Assembly (NCBI GenBank): GCA_964543295.1
Contig: CAZIXA010000004.1
Location: forward strand, 1-64,000
Length of the DNA: 64,000 nucleotides
Source of the DNA: AE-B3B sp964543295
Lineage (GTDB): Bacteria; Aerophobota; Aerophobia; Aerophobales; AE-B3A
Reading direction: 5' to 3'
Under the pieces are notes generated by a model. It was not told where the DNA came from, made no database searches, and saw only the letters and a program-made list of their open reading frames with translations. Position 1 is the stretch's first letter, and each line of letters starts with the position of its first letter. Shown here piece after piece: positions 56,871 through 64,000 of the stretch. The position numbers and the translations under genes were made by a program.

Positions 56871-57722
56871 ATGATGAGCTATAAAATCGGATGGTTTTCT
56901 ACGGGAAGAGATAAGGCAGCCCGAGAGCTTTTGAGGGTAGTTTCTGATAGCATCAAACAAGGCAGGCTGTCCAACTTACACATTGGTTTTGTTTTCAGTA
57001 ACAGAACCAAGGAGGAGGCCCGGGAAAGCGACTTATTTTTTAAGCTGGTAGAGAAGTTAGGGATCGATCTGGTATCTTTTTCGTCCAGGAATTTCAGGCC
57101 CGAGATGAGAAGAAAGGCTCTAGTCGAGGAAAAAAGGGGTAAGCTAGAATTGATAAGCCATTGGCGCAGCCTCTATGATGAGGAGGTGATAAAAAGAATA
57201 GATAAATTTGAGATTGACCTTATCGTTCTGGCAGGTTATATGCTGATTACAGGAGAAAAACTTTGTCGAAAGTATCCTATGATAAATCTTCATCCGGCTG
57301 CTCCCGGGGGTCCCCGGGGAACCTGGCAGGAGGTAATCTGGAAGTTAATTGAGAAAAATAAGCGGCAAACCGGAGTAATGATGCATCTAGCTACTCCTAG
57401 GCTTGACGCCGGTCCTCCTTTGACTTACTGCACTTTCCCCATAAAGGGTGGAAAATTTGATTCCTTGTGGGAAAAATTGGAAGAGAAACTTAGGAGAAAA
57501 CCTCTGGAAAGGATAAAAAGAGAAGAAGGAGAAAGAGAACCCTTGTTTAAGGAGATAAGAAAAGAAGGGGTGAGGCGGGAGCTTCCCTTGATTGTTCATA
57601 CCTTAAGAGCTCTGTCTAATGAAACAATCGAGCTGAGGGGAAAGAAACTAATGAGGGGAGGAAAGGCAGTTGAAGGCTATTGCCTAAATGAGGAGATTGG
57701 CCGTGAGGCAGATATGCATTGA
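56871..57722 (+). CDS. PurN-like formyltransferase-fold protein
   Basis: A 283-residue protein. WFSTGRDKAARELL and INLHPAAPGGPRGTWQEVIW are of the formyltransferase (PurN) type, with His in the NLHP catalytic position. The usual N-terminal VLxSGxGSN and the normal 200-residue length are altered (longer, with an unusual C-terminus). It may act on another substrate than GAR. It ends inside the next gene (35 bases). Confidence 0.7.
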   Translation: MMSYKIGWFSTGRDKAARELLRVVSDSIKQGRLSNLHIGFVFSNRTKEEARESDLFFKLVEKLGIDLVSFSSRNFRPEMRRKALVEEKRGKLELISHWRSLYDEEVIKRIDKFEIDLIVLAGYMLITGEKLCRKYPMINLHPAAPGGPRGTWQEVIWKLIEKNKRQTGVMMHLATPRLDAGPPLTYCTFPIKGGKFDSLWEKLEEKLRRKPLERIKREEGEREPLFKEIRKEGVRRELPLIVHTLRALSNETIELRGKKLMRGGKAVEGYCLNEEIGREADMH

Positions 57723-58737
57723 TTGTGAAGGTCCCTTAACCAGGAACGATAATGCCCTGGAGATATCAGAATATTTTATCCCTCAAGGAGGAAGGTTTTT
57801 CTCCTTGATAAGCAGGTACGATGATTTCCTGGCCGATGTTGCCAAAAGAAAAGGATACAAAGCCGGCACCACTTTGAGCCTCATTTTGCCCTTTTTAAAA
57901 GCTTATGGAGCCACCAATCAAGGGATAAAAGAGTATTCTGCCAGCCATCTTCTCTTAATCCCTGGAGCTAAAGAGACTCTCTGCCACCTGAACAAAAAGA
58001 TGCCCACCTTTGTCATCAGCACCAGCTATCAGCCTTATATAGAAGCAGTTTGTGACTTTGTAGGTTTTTCCGTCGAGAATACTTATTCTACTTTCCTCGA
58101 TCTTGATAGATACCAGATCTCTTTCGAGGAGACGAGAAAGCTGAAAGCTCTTCTTCAGGAAATACTTAAACTGCCTTTTATCGATCTTTCAGGAGCAAGG
58201 AAAAAAGAGGATCTTTCACCATCAACCAAAAGGACTATATCACGGCTGGACGAAGTCTTCCAGGAGGAAATCCCTTCTCTGGAATGCGGCAAGATAATAA
58301 AAGAGACAAGACCCATAGGGGGAATGGAAAAGGCTAAGGTTGTGGCTGATTCGCTAAAAGGCCGGGAGGTTTCGCAGGTAATGTATGTAGGGGACAGCAT
58401 CACCGATGTAGAAGCATTGAGGTTGGTAAACGAAGGAGGAGGAATCGGTATTTCCTTTAATGGCAATAGTTACGCACTCAAGGTGGCCCAGATTGCCTGT
58501 ATCTCGCCTCATACTCTTCCTCTGGAGATTTTGGGAGAGGTTTTCTCTGTAGAAGGAAAAGAAGGGACCCTGAAGGTGGCAAAAATTTGGCCCCAAAGTT
58601 TAAAGGAAAAATTAAGTGCCATAAGTCCTTATCCTCGGGTGGAGATCTTAACCAGTGAAAATCTGGAAAGATTAACTAAAGAGAGCGAGAGGATGAGAAG
58701 GAAGATCAGGGGAGAGGCAGTCGGATCTTTAGGATGA
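57688..58737 (+). CDS. HAD-family phosphatase-like protein (EhaR-like)
   Basis: A 349-residue protein. CIDCEGPLTRNDNA near the N-terminus matches the DxEGPLT start found in the archaeal energy-converting hydrogenase subunit R family, a HAD relative. YVGDSITDVEALRL is HAD motif III/IV (GD..D). A GTG at 57703 after gaggag may be the true start. Coupled to the PurN-like gene; the substrate is unknown. Confidence 0.7.
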   Translation: MRRLAVRQICIDCEGPLTRNDNALEISEYFIPQGGRFFSLISRYDDFLADVAKRKGYKAGTTLSLILPFLKAYGATNQGIKEYSASHLLLIPGAKETLCHLNKKMPTFVISTSYQPYIEAVCDFVGFSVENTYSTFLDLDRYQISFEETRKLKALLQEILKLPFIDLSGARKKEDLSPSTKRTISRLDEVFQEEIPSLECGKIIKETRPIGGMEKAKVVADSLKGREVSQVMYVGDSITDVEALRLVNEGGGIGISFNGNSYALKVAQIACISPHTLPLEILGEVFSVEGKEGTLKVAKIWPQSLKEKLSAISPYPRVEILTSENLERLTKESERMRRKIRGEAVGSLG

Positions 58738-59017
58738 GCGAGACAAAAGAAGAGAGTGCCTTGATTGTCCAATTAGTTGACAGGGTTCTAAATCACGGTA
58801 AATTATAAGTAATAGGTAAGATTTTCTAAAACATTACACATTTAAAAGTGTTCAGTTTTCAGCAATCAGCAACCTACTAACCGCTGAATGCTTACTAATA
58901 GCGGAAAAGAGGAAATTTTTAGAAAAAATAAGAAAAAGTAATGGTCCGAAGGGAGGTGAGGAAATCAATGGACCGGTTGAGCTTTAAAGTACAAAGTTAA
59001 ATCCAAGGAGGAGGAAA

Positions 59018-60292
59018 ATGGGTAAAAAACTTATGTGCCTTTTGATCTTGGGCTTGTTGCTAGGAGGATTTTCTACAGCCGGTTTTGCCCAAAAAACGGT
59101 GACCGTACTGGGTGTATGGGGAGGTGGTGAAAGAGATGCTTTTATGAAGATGCTGGAACCTTTTGAAGCATCAACAGGAATTAAAGTGGAATTTACCGGT
59201 ACGCGTGATCTTCCGACAGTACTTACCACCCGAGTGGCAGCCGGTAATCCTCCGGATATTTCCGTTTTGCCTAATCCTGGTCAGATGCAGGAATTTGCCA
59301 AAATAAGGGCACTGGTTGATCTTAGCGAGTTTATGGATATGAGCAAACTACAAGACGAATATGCCCAAACCTGGATTGATCTGGGAAGTTACCGGAAAAC
59401 TGTATATGCCATTTTCATCTCAGCAGATCTCAAGAGTCTGGTCTGGTATAGTCCCAAGGCATTTGCGGATGCAGGTTACCAGATACCGCAAACCTGGAAG
59501 GAACTTATTGCTCTTTCCGATAAAATCGCTGCTCAGGGAAAGGCTCCCTGGTCTATTGGGCTTGAGTCGGGTGCTGCCAGCGGCTGGCCGGGGACCGACT
59601 GGATTGAGGACATTATGCTGCGAATCACAGCACCCGAGGTTTACGATCAGTGGGTCAACCACGAAATACCTTGGACAGATCCAGTAGTAAAGCGTGCCTG
59701 GGAGCTTTTTGGCCAGATTGCCCGAAATGAGAAATATGTATATGGGGGGCCAGAAGCCGCACTTACCACCAACTTTGGTGAGGCTCCCAATGCGCTGTTT
59801 ACCACTCCCCCTCGTGCATATATGCATAAGCAGGCCACCTTTATCAAGAGCTTCATTCTGAAGTACAATCCTAACCTTCAACCAGGGGTAGACTTTAGCT
59901 TCTTCCCCTTCCCGTCCATTGATCTAGACTACGGAACCCCTGCTCTGGGGGCTGCTGATATGTTTGCGGTGTTCAAGGATACTCCAGAGGCACAAGCTCT
60001 CATGCGCTATCTGGCGACTGCTGATGCTCAGGAGATCTGGGTTGCCGAGCTGGGGAAGCTCTCAGCTAATAGAAAAGTGAATCCCAATGCCTATCCTGAT
60101 GATCTTACTCGTAAGGCTGCCGAGGTATTAGCCAGCGCCGAGACATTTCGCTTTGATGGATCTGATCTAATGCCTGCTGCGGTAGGGTCTGGTTCTTTCT
60201 GGAGCGGTATACTGGACTACGTAGGTGGTGAAGATCTGGATTCTGTCCTGGAAAGAATTGAAGAAACAGCCGTTGACGCTTATAAGGAATAG
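59018..60292 (+). CDS. ABC sugar transporter, substrate-binding protein
   Basis: A 424-residue protein with signal peptide (LMCLLILGLLLGGFSTAGFA, cleavage near residue 24) and no lipobox. VTVLGVWGGGERDAFMKMLE and NPPDISVLPNPGQMQEFA fit the family 1 solute-binding proteins of CUT1 sugar importers. ggaggaggaa lies before the ATG. It precedes the two permeases, with a hairpin between. Confidence 0.9.
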   Translation: MGKKLMCLLILGLLLGGFSTAGFAQKTVTVLGVWGGGERDAFMKMLEPFEASTGIKVEFTGTRDLPTVLTTRVAAGNPPDISVLPNPGQMQEFAKIRALVDLSEFMDMSKLQDEYAQTWIDLGSYRKTVYAIFISADLKSLVWYSPKAFADAGYQIPQTWKELIALSDKIAAQGKAPWSIGLESGAASGWPGTDWIEDIMLRITAPEVYDQWVNHEIPWTDPVVKRAWELFGQIARNEKYVYGGPEAALTTNFGEAPNALFTTPPRAYMHKQATFIKSFILKYNPNLQPGVDFSFFPFPSIDLDYGTPALGAADMFAVFKDTPEAQALMRYLATADAQEIWVAELGKLSANRKVNPNAYPDDLTRKAAEVLASAETFRFDGSDLMPAAVGSGSFWSGILDYVGGEDLDSVLERIEETAVDAYKE

Positions 60293-60305
60293 GTCTAAAG
60301 CCGGA

Positions 60306-60333
60306 TGTGCGGCTACGTACGAGTGGCCGCACA
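60306..60333 (+). repeat. Hairpin between binding-protein and permease genes
   Basis: Arms tgtgcggc and gccgcaca form a perfect 8-bp stem. It likely stabilises the binding-protein mRNA and lowers read-through to the permeases, as often seen in such operons. No long T run. Confidence 0.6.
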
Positions 60334-60360
60334 TTCCTTTCCCTCCAAAAAGAGATAAAG

Positions 60361-61227
60361 ATGTATACTAAGAAGTTAACTCCCTGGTTTTACCTGATTC
60401 CCGCCTTGACTATACTCGGTTTTTTTCTTGTTTACCCTTCCTTTCATACTATGTATCTTTCCCTTTTTGGCAAACGTTCCCATACCTTTGTGGGAGCAGG
60501 TAACTATATCTATGTTTTCACCAACCGGGTCATGCTAACGGCATTCCGCAACAATGTTCTCTGGGTGGCAGTCTTCACTACCGTGACGGTATTTCTTGGA
60601 CTCATTCTGGCGGTACTTTTTGACCGGGTAAAATATGAGGTTATTGTTAAATCCATCATCTTTATGCCTATGGCTATCTCTTTTGTAAGTGCTAGCGTTA
60701 TCTGGAAGTTTGTTTATGCTTTTAAACCTGCCGGGACTTCTCAGATTGGTATTCTCAATGCCCTCCTTGATGCATTTCACCTACCTCCGGTAGCCTGGCT
60801 AATTCAGAAACCCTGGATTAATAATCTGTGCCTCATAGCAGTTGGGGTTTGGGTATGGACAGGATTTTGTATGGTGGTACTCTCAGCCTCATATAAAAGT
60901 ATTCCTAAACAGTTTTTAGAAGCAGCTCGGGTTGATGGAGCTGGAGAATGGGGGGTCTTCTGGAAAGTTATTCTCCCCTTACTTGTACCCACCATCACCG
61001 TACTGGCTACGACAATGGTAGTTTTTGTGCTCAAGATATTTGATGTTGTTTATGTTATGACCAATGGTAACTTCGGCACCGAGGTCATTGCCAACCGTAT
61101 GTATAAAGAAATGTTTCTGTTTGGAAACTTTGGTAGATCAAGTGCCATTGCTGTAGTTTTGCTGTTGCTTGTCCTTCCCATGATGCTGTTTAACCTGCGC
61201 CGGTTTAGAAGAGAGGAGAGAAGATGA
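60361..61227 (+). CDS. ABC sugar transporter permease 1
   Basis: A 288-residue protein from ATG 60361. Six hydrophobic spans and an EAA loop (FLEAARVDGAGEWGVFWKVI). UgpA/MalF-like. It overlaps the next permease by four bases. The ABC ATPase is not in the window. Confidence 0.9.
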   Translation: MYTKKLTPWFYLIPALTILGFFLVYPSFHTMYLSLFGKRSHTFVGAGNYIYVFTNRVMLTAFRNNVLWVAVFTTVTVFLGLILAVLFDRVKYEVIVKSIIFMPMAISFVSASVIWKFVYAFKPAGTSQIGILNALLDAFHLPPVAWLIQKPWINNLCLIAVGVWVWTGFCMVVLSASYKSIPKQFLEAARVDGAGEWGVFWKVILPLLVPTITVLATTMVVFVLKIFDVVYVMTNGNFGTEVIANRMYKEMFLFGNFGRSSAIAVVLLLLVLPMMLFNLRRFRREERR

Positions 61228-62084
61228 CGGAAAGGACGAGCAGATCCCTATCTCGAGGACTTTTGCACACGGTAATTATCTTCATTGCTCTTTTGTGGTT
61301 GATTCCCACCATTGGGGTACTGGTTACCTCCTTTAGGCCCGCTCAGGATGTAGCAAATAGCGGATGGTGGACAGTATTTGAAAGTATATTCAGCTCGGTT
61401 CGTCTTACTTTAAGAAATTATGAGGTGGTTCTGAGTCGCTTGGGTATAGGAAGAGCCTTTTTAAACAGCTTCCTCATTACCATTCCTGCTACGCTAATAC
61501 CTCTGGGCATAGCGTTATTTGCAGCTTATGCGCTTGCCTGGATGAGATTTTTTGCCCGCACATTTGTTTTTATGATTATAATAGCACTTTTGGTAGTTCC
61601 TCTCCAGATGACCTTCATTCCAATTTTGCAGATTTTTAATAAATCAGGTCTTGCCGGTACCTTTCCGGGGATCTGGTTAGCGCACAGCGGCTATGGACTT
61701 CCTCTGGCAATATATATGCTCTACAATTTCATCTCAGGACTGCCCAAAGAGCTTTTTGATTCTGCTTCTATCGACGGAGCGCCTACATTTTATATTTTTT
61801 TGTATATTGTACTGCCGCTTTCTGTACCTATTATTGCTTCCCTTACTATCTTTCAATTCTTGTGGGTATGGAATGACCTTCTGGTTGCCCTTATCTACCT
61901 GGGAGGAACGCCCGATGTGGCACCCATTACTGTTCAGATAAGCAGTTTGGTCGGCTCCTACGGCCAGGATTGGGAACTCCTCACCGCAGCGGTATTTATC
62001 TCCATTGTTCCTTCGCTTGCCGTCTTTTTTGGGTTGCAGCGTTATTTTGTACGAGGAATTTTAGCAGGTTCAATTAAAGAATAA
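61224..62084 (+). CDS. ABC sugar transporter permease 2
   Basis: A 286-residue protein with six spans and an EAA loop (ELFDSASIDGAPTFYIFLYI). MalG/UgpE-like; partner of the gene before. Confidence 0.9.
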   Translation: MTERTSRSLSRGLLHTVIIFIALLWLIPTIGVLVTSFRPAQDVANSGWWTVFESIFSSVRLTLRNYEVVLSRLGIGRAFLNSFLITIPATLIPLGIALFAAYALAWMRFFARTFVFMIIIALLVVPLQMTFIPILQIFNKSGLAGTFPGIWLAHSGYGLPLAIYMLYNFISGLPKELFDSASIDGAPTFYIFLYIVLPLSVPIIASLTIFQFLWVWNDLLVALIYLGGTPDVAPITVQISSLVGSYGQDWELLTAAVFISIVPSLAVFFGLQRYFVRGILAGSIKE

Positions 62085-62094
62085 GGATAAGAAT

Positions 62095-63306
62095 ATGGTA
62101 GTTTCTCCTCTGTCGGCATATGAGAAGATTGTGGGATCCCGTGAAATTGAAGAAATACTGGCACTTGCGGGTAAAATTAAGGGTGTCTCGGTCACGCATA
62201 TCAACTCAACACTCAAGGGTGGAGGAGTGGTGGAGATTTTGCGAAGTTTAGTGCCTTTATTCAACCTCGTGGGTATTCCTTGCCGATGGGAGGTAATCCA
62301 GGGGACAGAAAAGTTCTTTCGAACGACTAAGTTTTTTCATAATCTGCTGCAGGGGCGTCATCTTAGAGAAAAACAGAATATAACCCAGGATATGCTGGAT
62401 GAGTACAGGAGAATAAGTGAAGAAAATATTAAAAGGATCGACCTTACTTCAGATGTGGTGGTGATTCACGATCCACAACCTGCAGCCCTGATTAAGGCTA
62501 AAGAAGGCAATAAATGGATCTGGAGATGTCACATAGATCTTTCCCATCCAGATAAAAAGGTGTGGGATTTTCTATACTCTTATATTGCAAGATATGATGC
62601 TGCTATATTTTCTATGGAGGATTTTGTTCAACCTTTACCTTTAGCTTATTATATAGTTCCCCCTTCCATAGACCCTCTTAGTGACAAAAATAAGGAGCTT
62701 TCAACTGACCAGATAAAAAGTGTGTTCAGAAAATTAAAAATCCCCCAGGATAAATCCATATTGCTTCAGGTCTCCCGTTTTGATTATTTTAAAGACCCTA
62801 TAGGGGTAATAAAGGTATATCGAGGGGTTAAAAAAAGGTTCGATTGTCGATTGATTTTGGCAGGAGGGGAAGCAAAGGATGACCCGGAAGGTTCCGAGGT
62901 TCTTAAGCAGGTAAAGGAGGAAGCCGGAGGTGATCTGGATATTCATATTTTGAACCTCGCCCCCGAAAGCTTTTTTGAGATAAATGCCCTGCAAAGGGGT
63001 GCTGACATTGTAATTCAAAAATCATTAAGAGAAGGATTTGGATTAACAGTTACCGAAGCTCTGTGGAAAGCTCGTCCTGTCGTGGCAGGTAATGTTGGAG
63101 GCATAAGGCTGCAGATAAAGCATGGTGAAAATGGATTTTTGGTTAACTCAATTGAGGCGGCAGCAGATAAGGTTAAGTATCTATTACAAAATAACTCCCG
63201 TGCTCGAGAAATGGGACAGGCTGGTAGGGAAGCGGTTAAAGACAAGTTTCTCATCACCCGCCATTTCAAGGATTATCTTAGATTAATAGGAGAGCTTTGT
63301 AGCTGA
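62095..63306 (+). CDS. treT: GT4 glycosyltransferase, trehalose synthase (TreT)-like
   Basis: A 403-residue protein. The early THINSTLKGGGVVEIL and VIHDPQPAAL and the later EGFGLTVTEALWKARPVVA match the TreT family (trehalose from NDP-glucose and glucose). It begins ten bases after the permease, so the imported sugar may be used here. Other GT4 activities are possible. Confidence 0.8.
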   Translation: MVVSPLSAYEKIVGSREIEEILALAGKIKGVSVTHINSTLKGGGVVEILRSLVPLFNLVGIPCRWEVIQGTEKFFRTTKFFHNLLQGRHLREKQNITQDMLDEYRRISEENIKRIDLTSDVVVIHDPQPAALIKAKEGNKWIWRCHIDLSHPDKKVWDFLYSYIARYDAAIFSMEDFVQPLPLAYYIVPPSIDPLSDKNKELSTDQIKSVFRKLKIPQDKSILLQVSRFDYFKDPIGVIKVYRGVKKRFDCRLILAGGEAKDDPEGSEVLKQVKEEAGGDLDIHILNLAPESFFEINALQRGADIVIQKSLREGFGLTVTEALWKARPVVAGNVGGIRLQIKHGENGFLVNSIEAAADKVKYLLQNNSRAREMGQAGREAVKDKFLITRHFKDYLRLIGELCS

Positions 63307-63444
63307 GGGGCTGGATGAAGTAGCATCCACGTAGGGTAACCCTTGAGCATCAACAGTAGCGACAAGCTCGTACTCAACCTTTTAGCTAAGTGCCACCGCC
63401 TTGTTAACCATCAAAAATATCCTTAGGCAGATTGGGGTAAGCAG

Positions 63445-63900
63445 ATGAAGGGCACCTATGCTATAATTATGGAACTTATCAGTGATGAAAGAATTTCTGT
63501 GGGTAAACTAGGAAAAATAAAGTTTAAGAAAGGATACTACCTATACGTGGGCTCTGGCCAGAATAGTCTCGAGACGAGAATTGCAAGACATCTTAGGAAG
63601 AGAAAGAAAAAATTCTGGCATATAGATTATCTACTGAGTCAGCGAGGGGCCAGGATAAAGGAAGTATGGATCGCCGAGGATAGTCGAATTGAATGTCTTG
63701 CCGCGAGAAAGATCCTTGAAGAAGTCAATACACCTCTGGTGGCTAAGAAATTTGGCTCCCGTGACTGTAGCTGTTCCACTCATCTATTTTACTTGAACCA
63801 AAGTGCAAAGTTGGCCAGGGACCTCCTGAAGGGATTAAATTTCAGTCCCTATTCAATTAGGAATGATCCCAAAAGTGGGGAAAGATCTCGTAGCAGGTAA
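63445..63900 (+). CDS. DUF123 GIY-YIG nuclease-fold protein
   Basis: A 151-residue protein. GKIKFKKGYYLYVGSGQNSL carries the GIY-YIG-like strands and GSRDCSCSTHLFYL is the DUF123 end. The family is a short nuclease-like fold of unknown role, found in archaea and some bacteria. Confidence 0.8.
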   Translation: MKGTYAIIMELISDERISVGKLGKIKFKKGYYLYVGSGQNSLETRIARHLRKRKKKFWHIDYLLSQRGARIKEVWIAEDSRIECLAARKILEEVNTPLVAKKFGSRDCSCSTHLFYLNQSAKLARDLLKGLNFSPYSIRNDPKSGERSRSR

Positions 63901-64000
63901 GCAAAAGCGATAGCCTATCTTAAGGAAGATTTCTTGACTCTTCTGGGAGAGCTCTCTCAGCAAGTCCTGGCACATTTCTGCCTTGACTTCTCTACATTTA

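Overview
The window is bacterial chromosome. The 16S gene carries the bacterial 5' (27F-type) and 3' (anti-SD) ends, and the spacer between 16S and 23S holds tRNA-Ile and tRNA-Ala. AT-rich coding, tightly overlapping operons, a DHH-CBS-CCA nucleotidyltransferase fusion, a KorC-type ferredoxin oxidoreductase subunit and an archaeal-like HAD phosphatase fit an anaerobic, uncultivated lineage (Aerophobota/Atribacterota-like is only a guess). No taxonomy search was possible.

From 1 to about 39.2 kb the DNA is accessory. Its right border is a large serine recombinase gene (37574-39190) whose last 42 bases run antisense into the 3' end of tRNA-Asn, so a mobile element appears to be integrated in that tRNA. 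The left border is not visible and probably lies outside the window. The left part (1-9 kb) holds a HerA-like ATPase with a nuclease tail (5' part outside the window), a two-subunit restriction-modification set (methylase with an N-terminal nuclease-like domain, plus a specificity subunit) framed by a tiny ribbon-helix-helix protein and a HEPN protein, remnants of a second HerA tail, and a zinc-ribbon HD-domain protein. A long noncoding, hairpin-rich stretch (8.9-9.7 kb) and a terminator precede a rightward gene train that runs to the recombinase with a single reversed gene (24366-25316). The train carries a RadC-like JAB protein, a MoxR ATPase plus HExxH/VWA protein, many small phage- or plasmid-type genes separated by hairpins, an M48 peptidase, a ubiquitin-like conjugation cassette, an intact HerA-like ATPase, a secreted protein with a C-terminal membrane anchor, a radical SAM (SplB-like) protein, an archaeo-eukaryotic-type primase and two OB-fold proteins.

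The most interesting part is 25.6-31.3 kb. In order it has a YbjN-like protein, a 71-residue ubiquitin-like protein ending in Phe-Gly, an E2-like protein, a JAB deubiquitinase-E1 fusion, a one-span membrane protein, a small protein with eight Cys/His ligands in a cross-brace (RING/FYVE-like) arrangement, and a HerA-like ATPase with a nuclease-like tail. The genes overlap or nearly touch. This looks like a complete Ub-like activation, conjugation and removal pathway with a possible E3-like partner, tied to a DNA-handling ATPase on a mobile element.

A second unusual feature is a cluster of in-frame TAG codons that interrupt small genes between 17.9 and 19.9 kb.

From 39.2 to 64 kb the DNA is core chromosome: the leftward rRNA operon (16S-Ile-Ala-23S-5S-Asn) with a consensus promoter, pheT, purF, an RRM protein, an M50 peptidase, the CCA-adding fusion, a Xer recombinase, korC and a phosphohexomutase. 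These are followed rightward by a PfkB kinase, a PurN-like formyltransferase, an EhaR-like HAD phosphatase, a sugar ABC transporter (binding protein and two permeases), a TreT-type glycosyltransferase and a DUF123 GIY-YIG protein.
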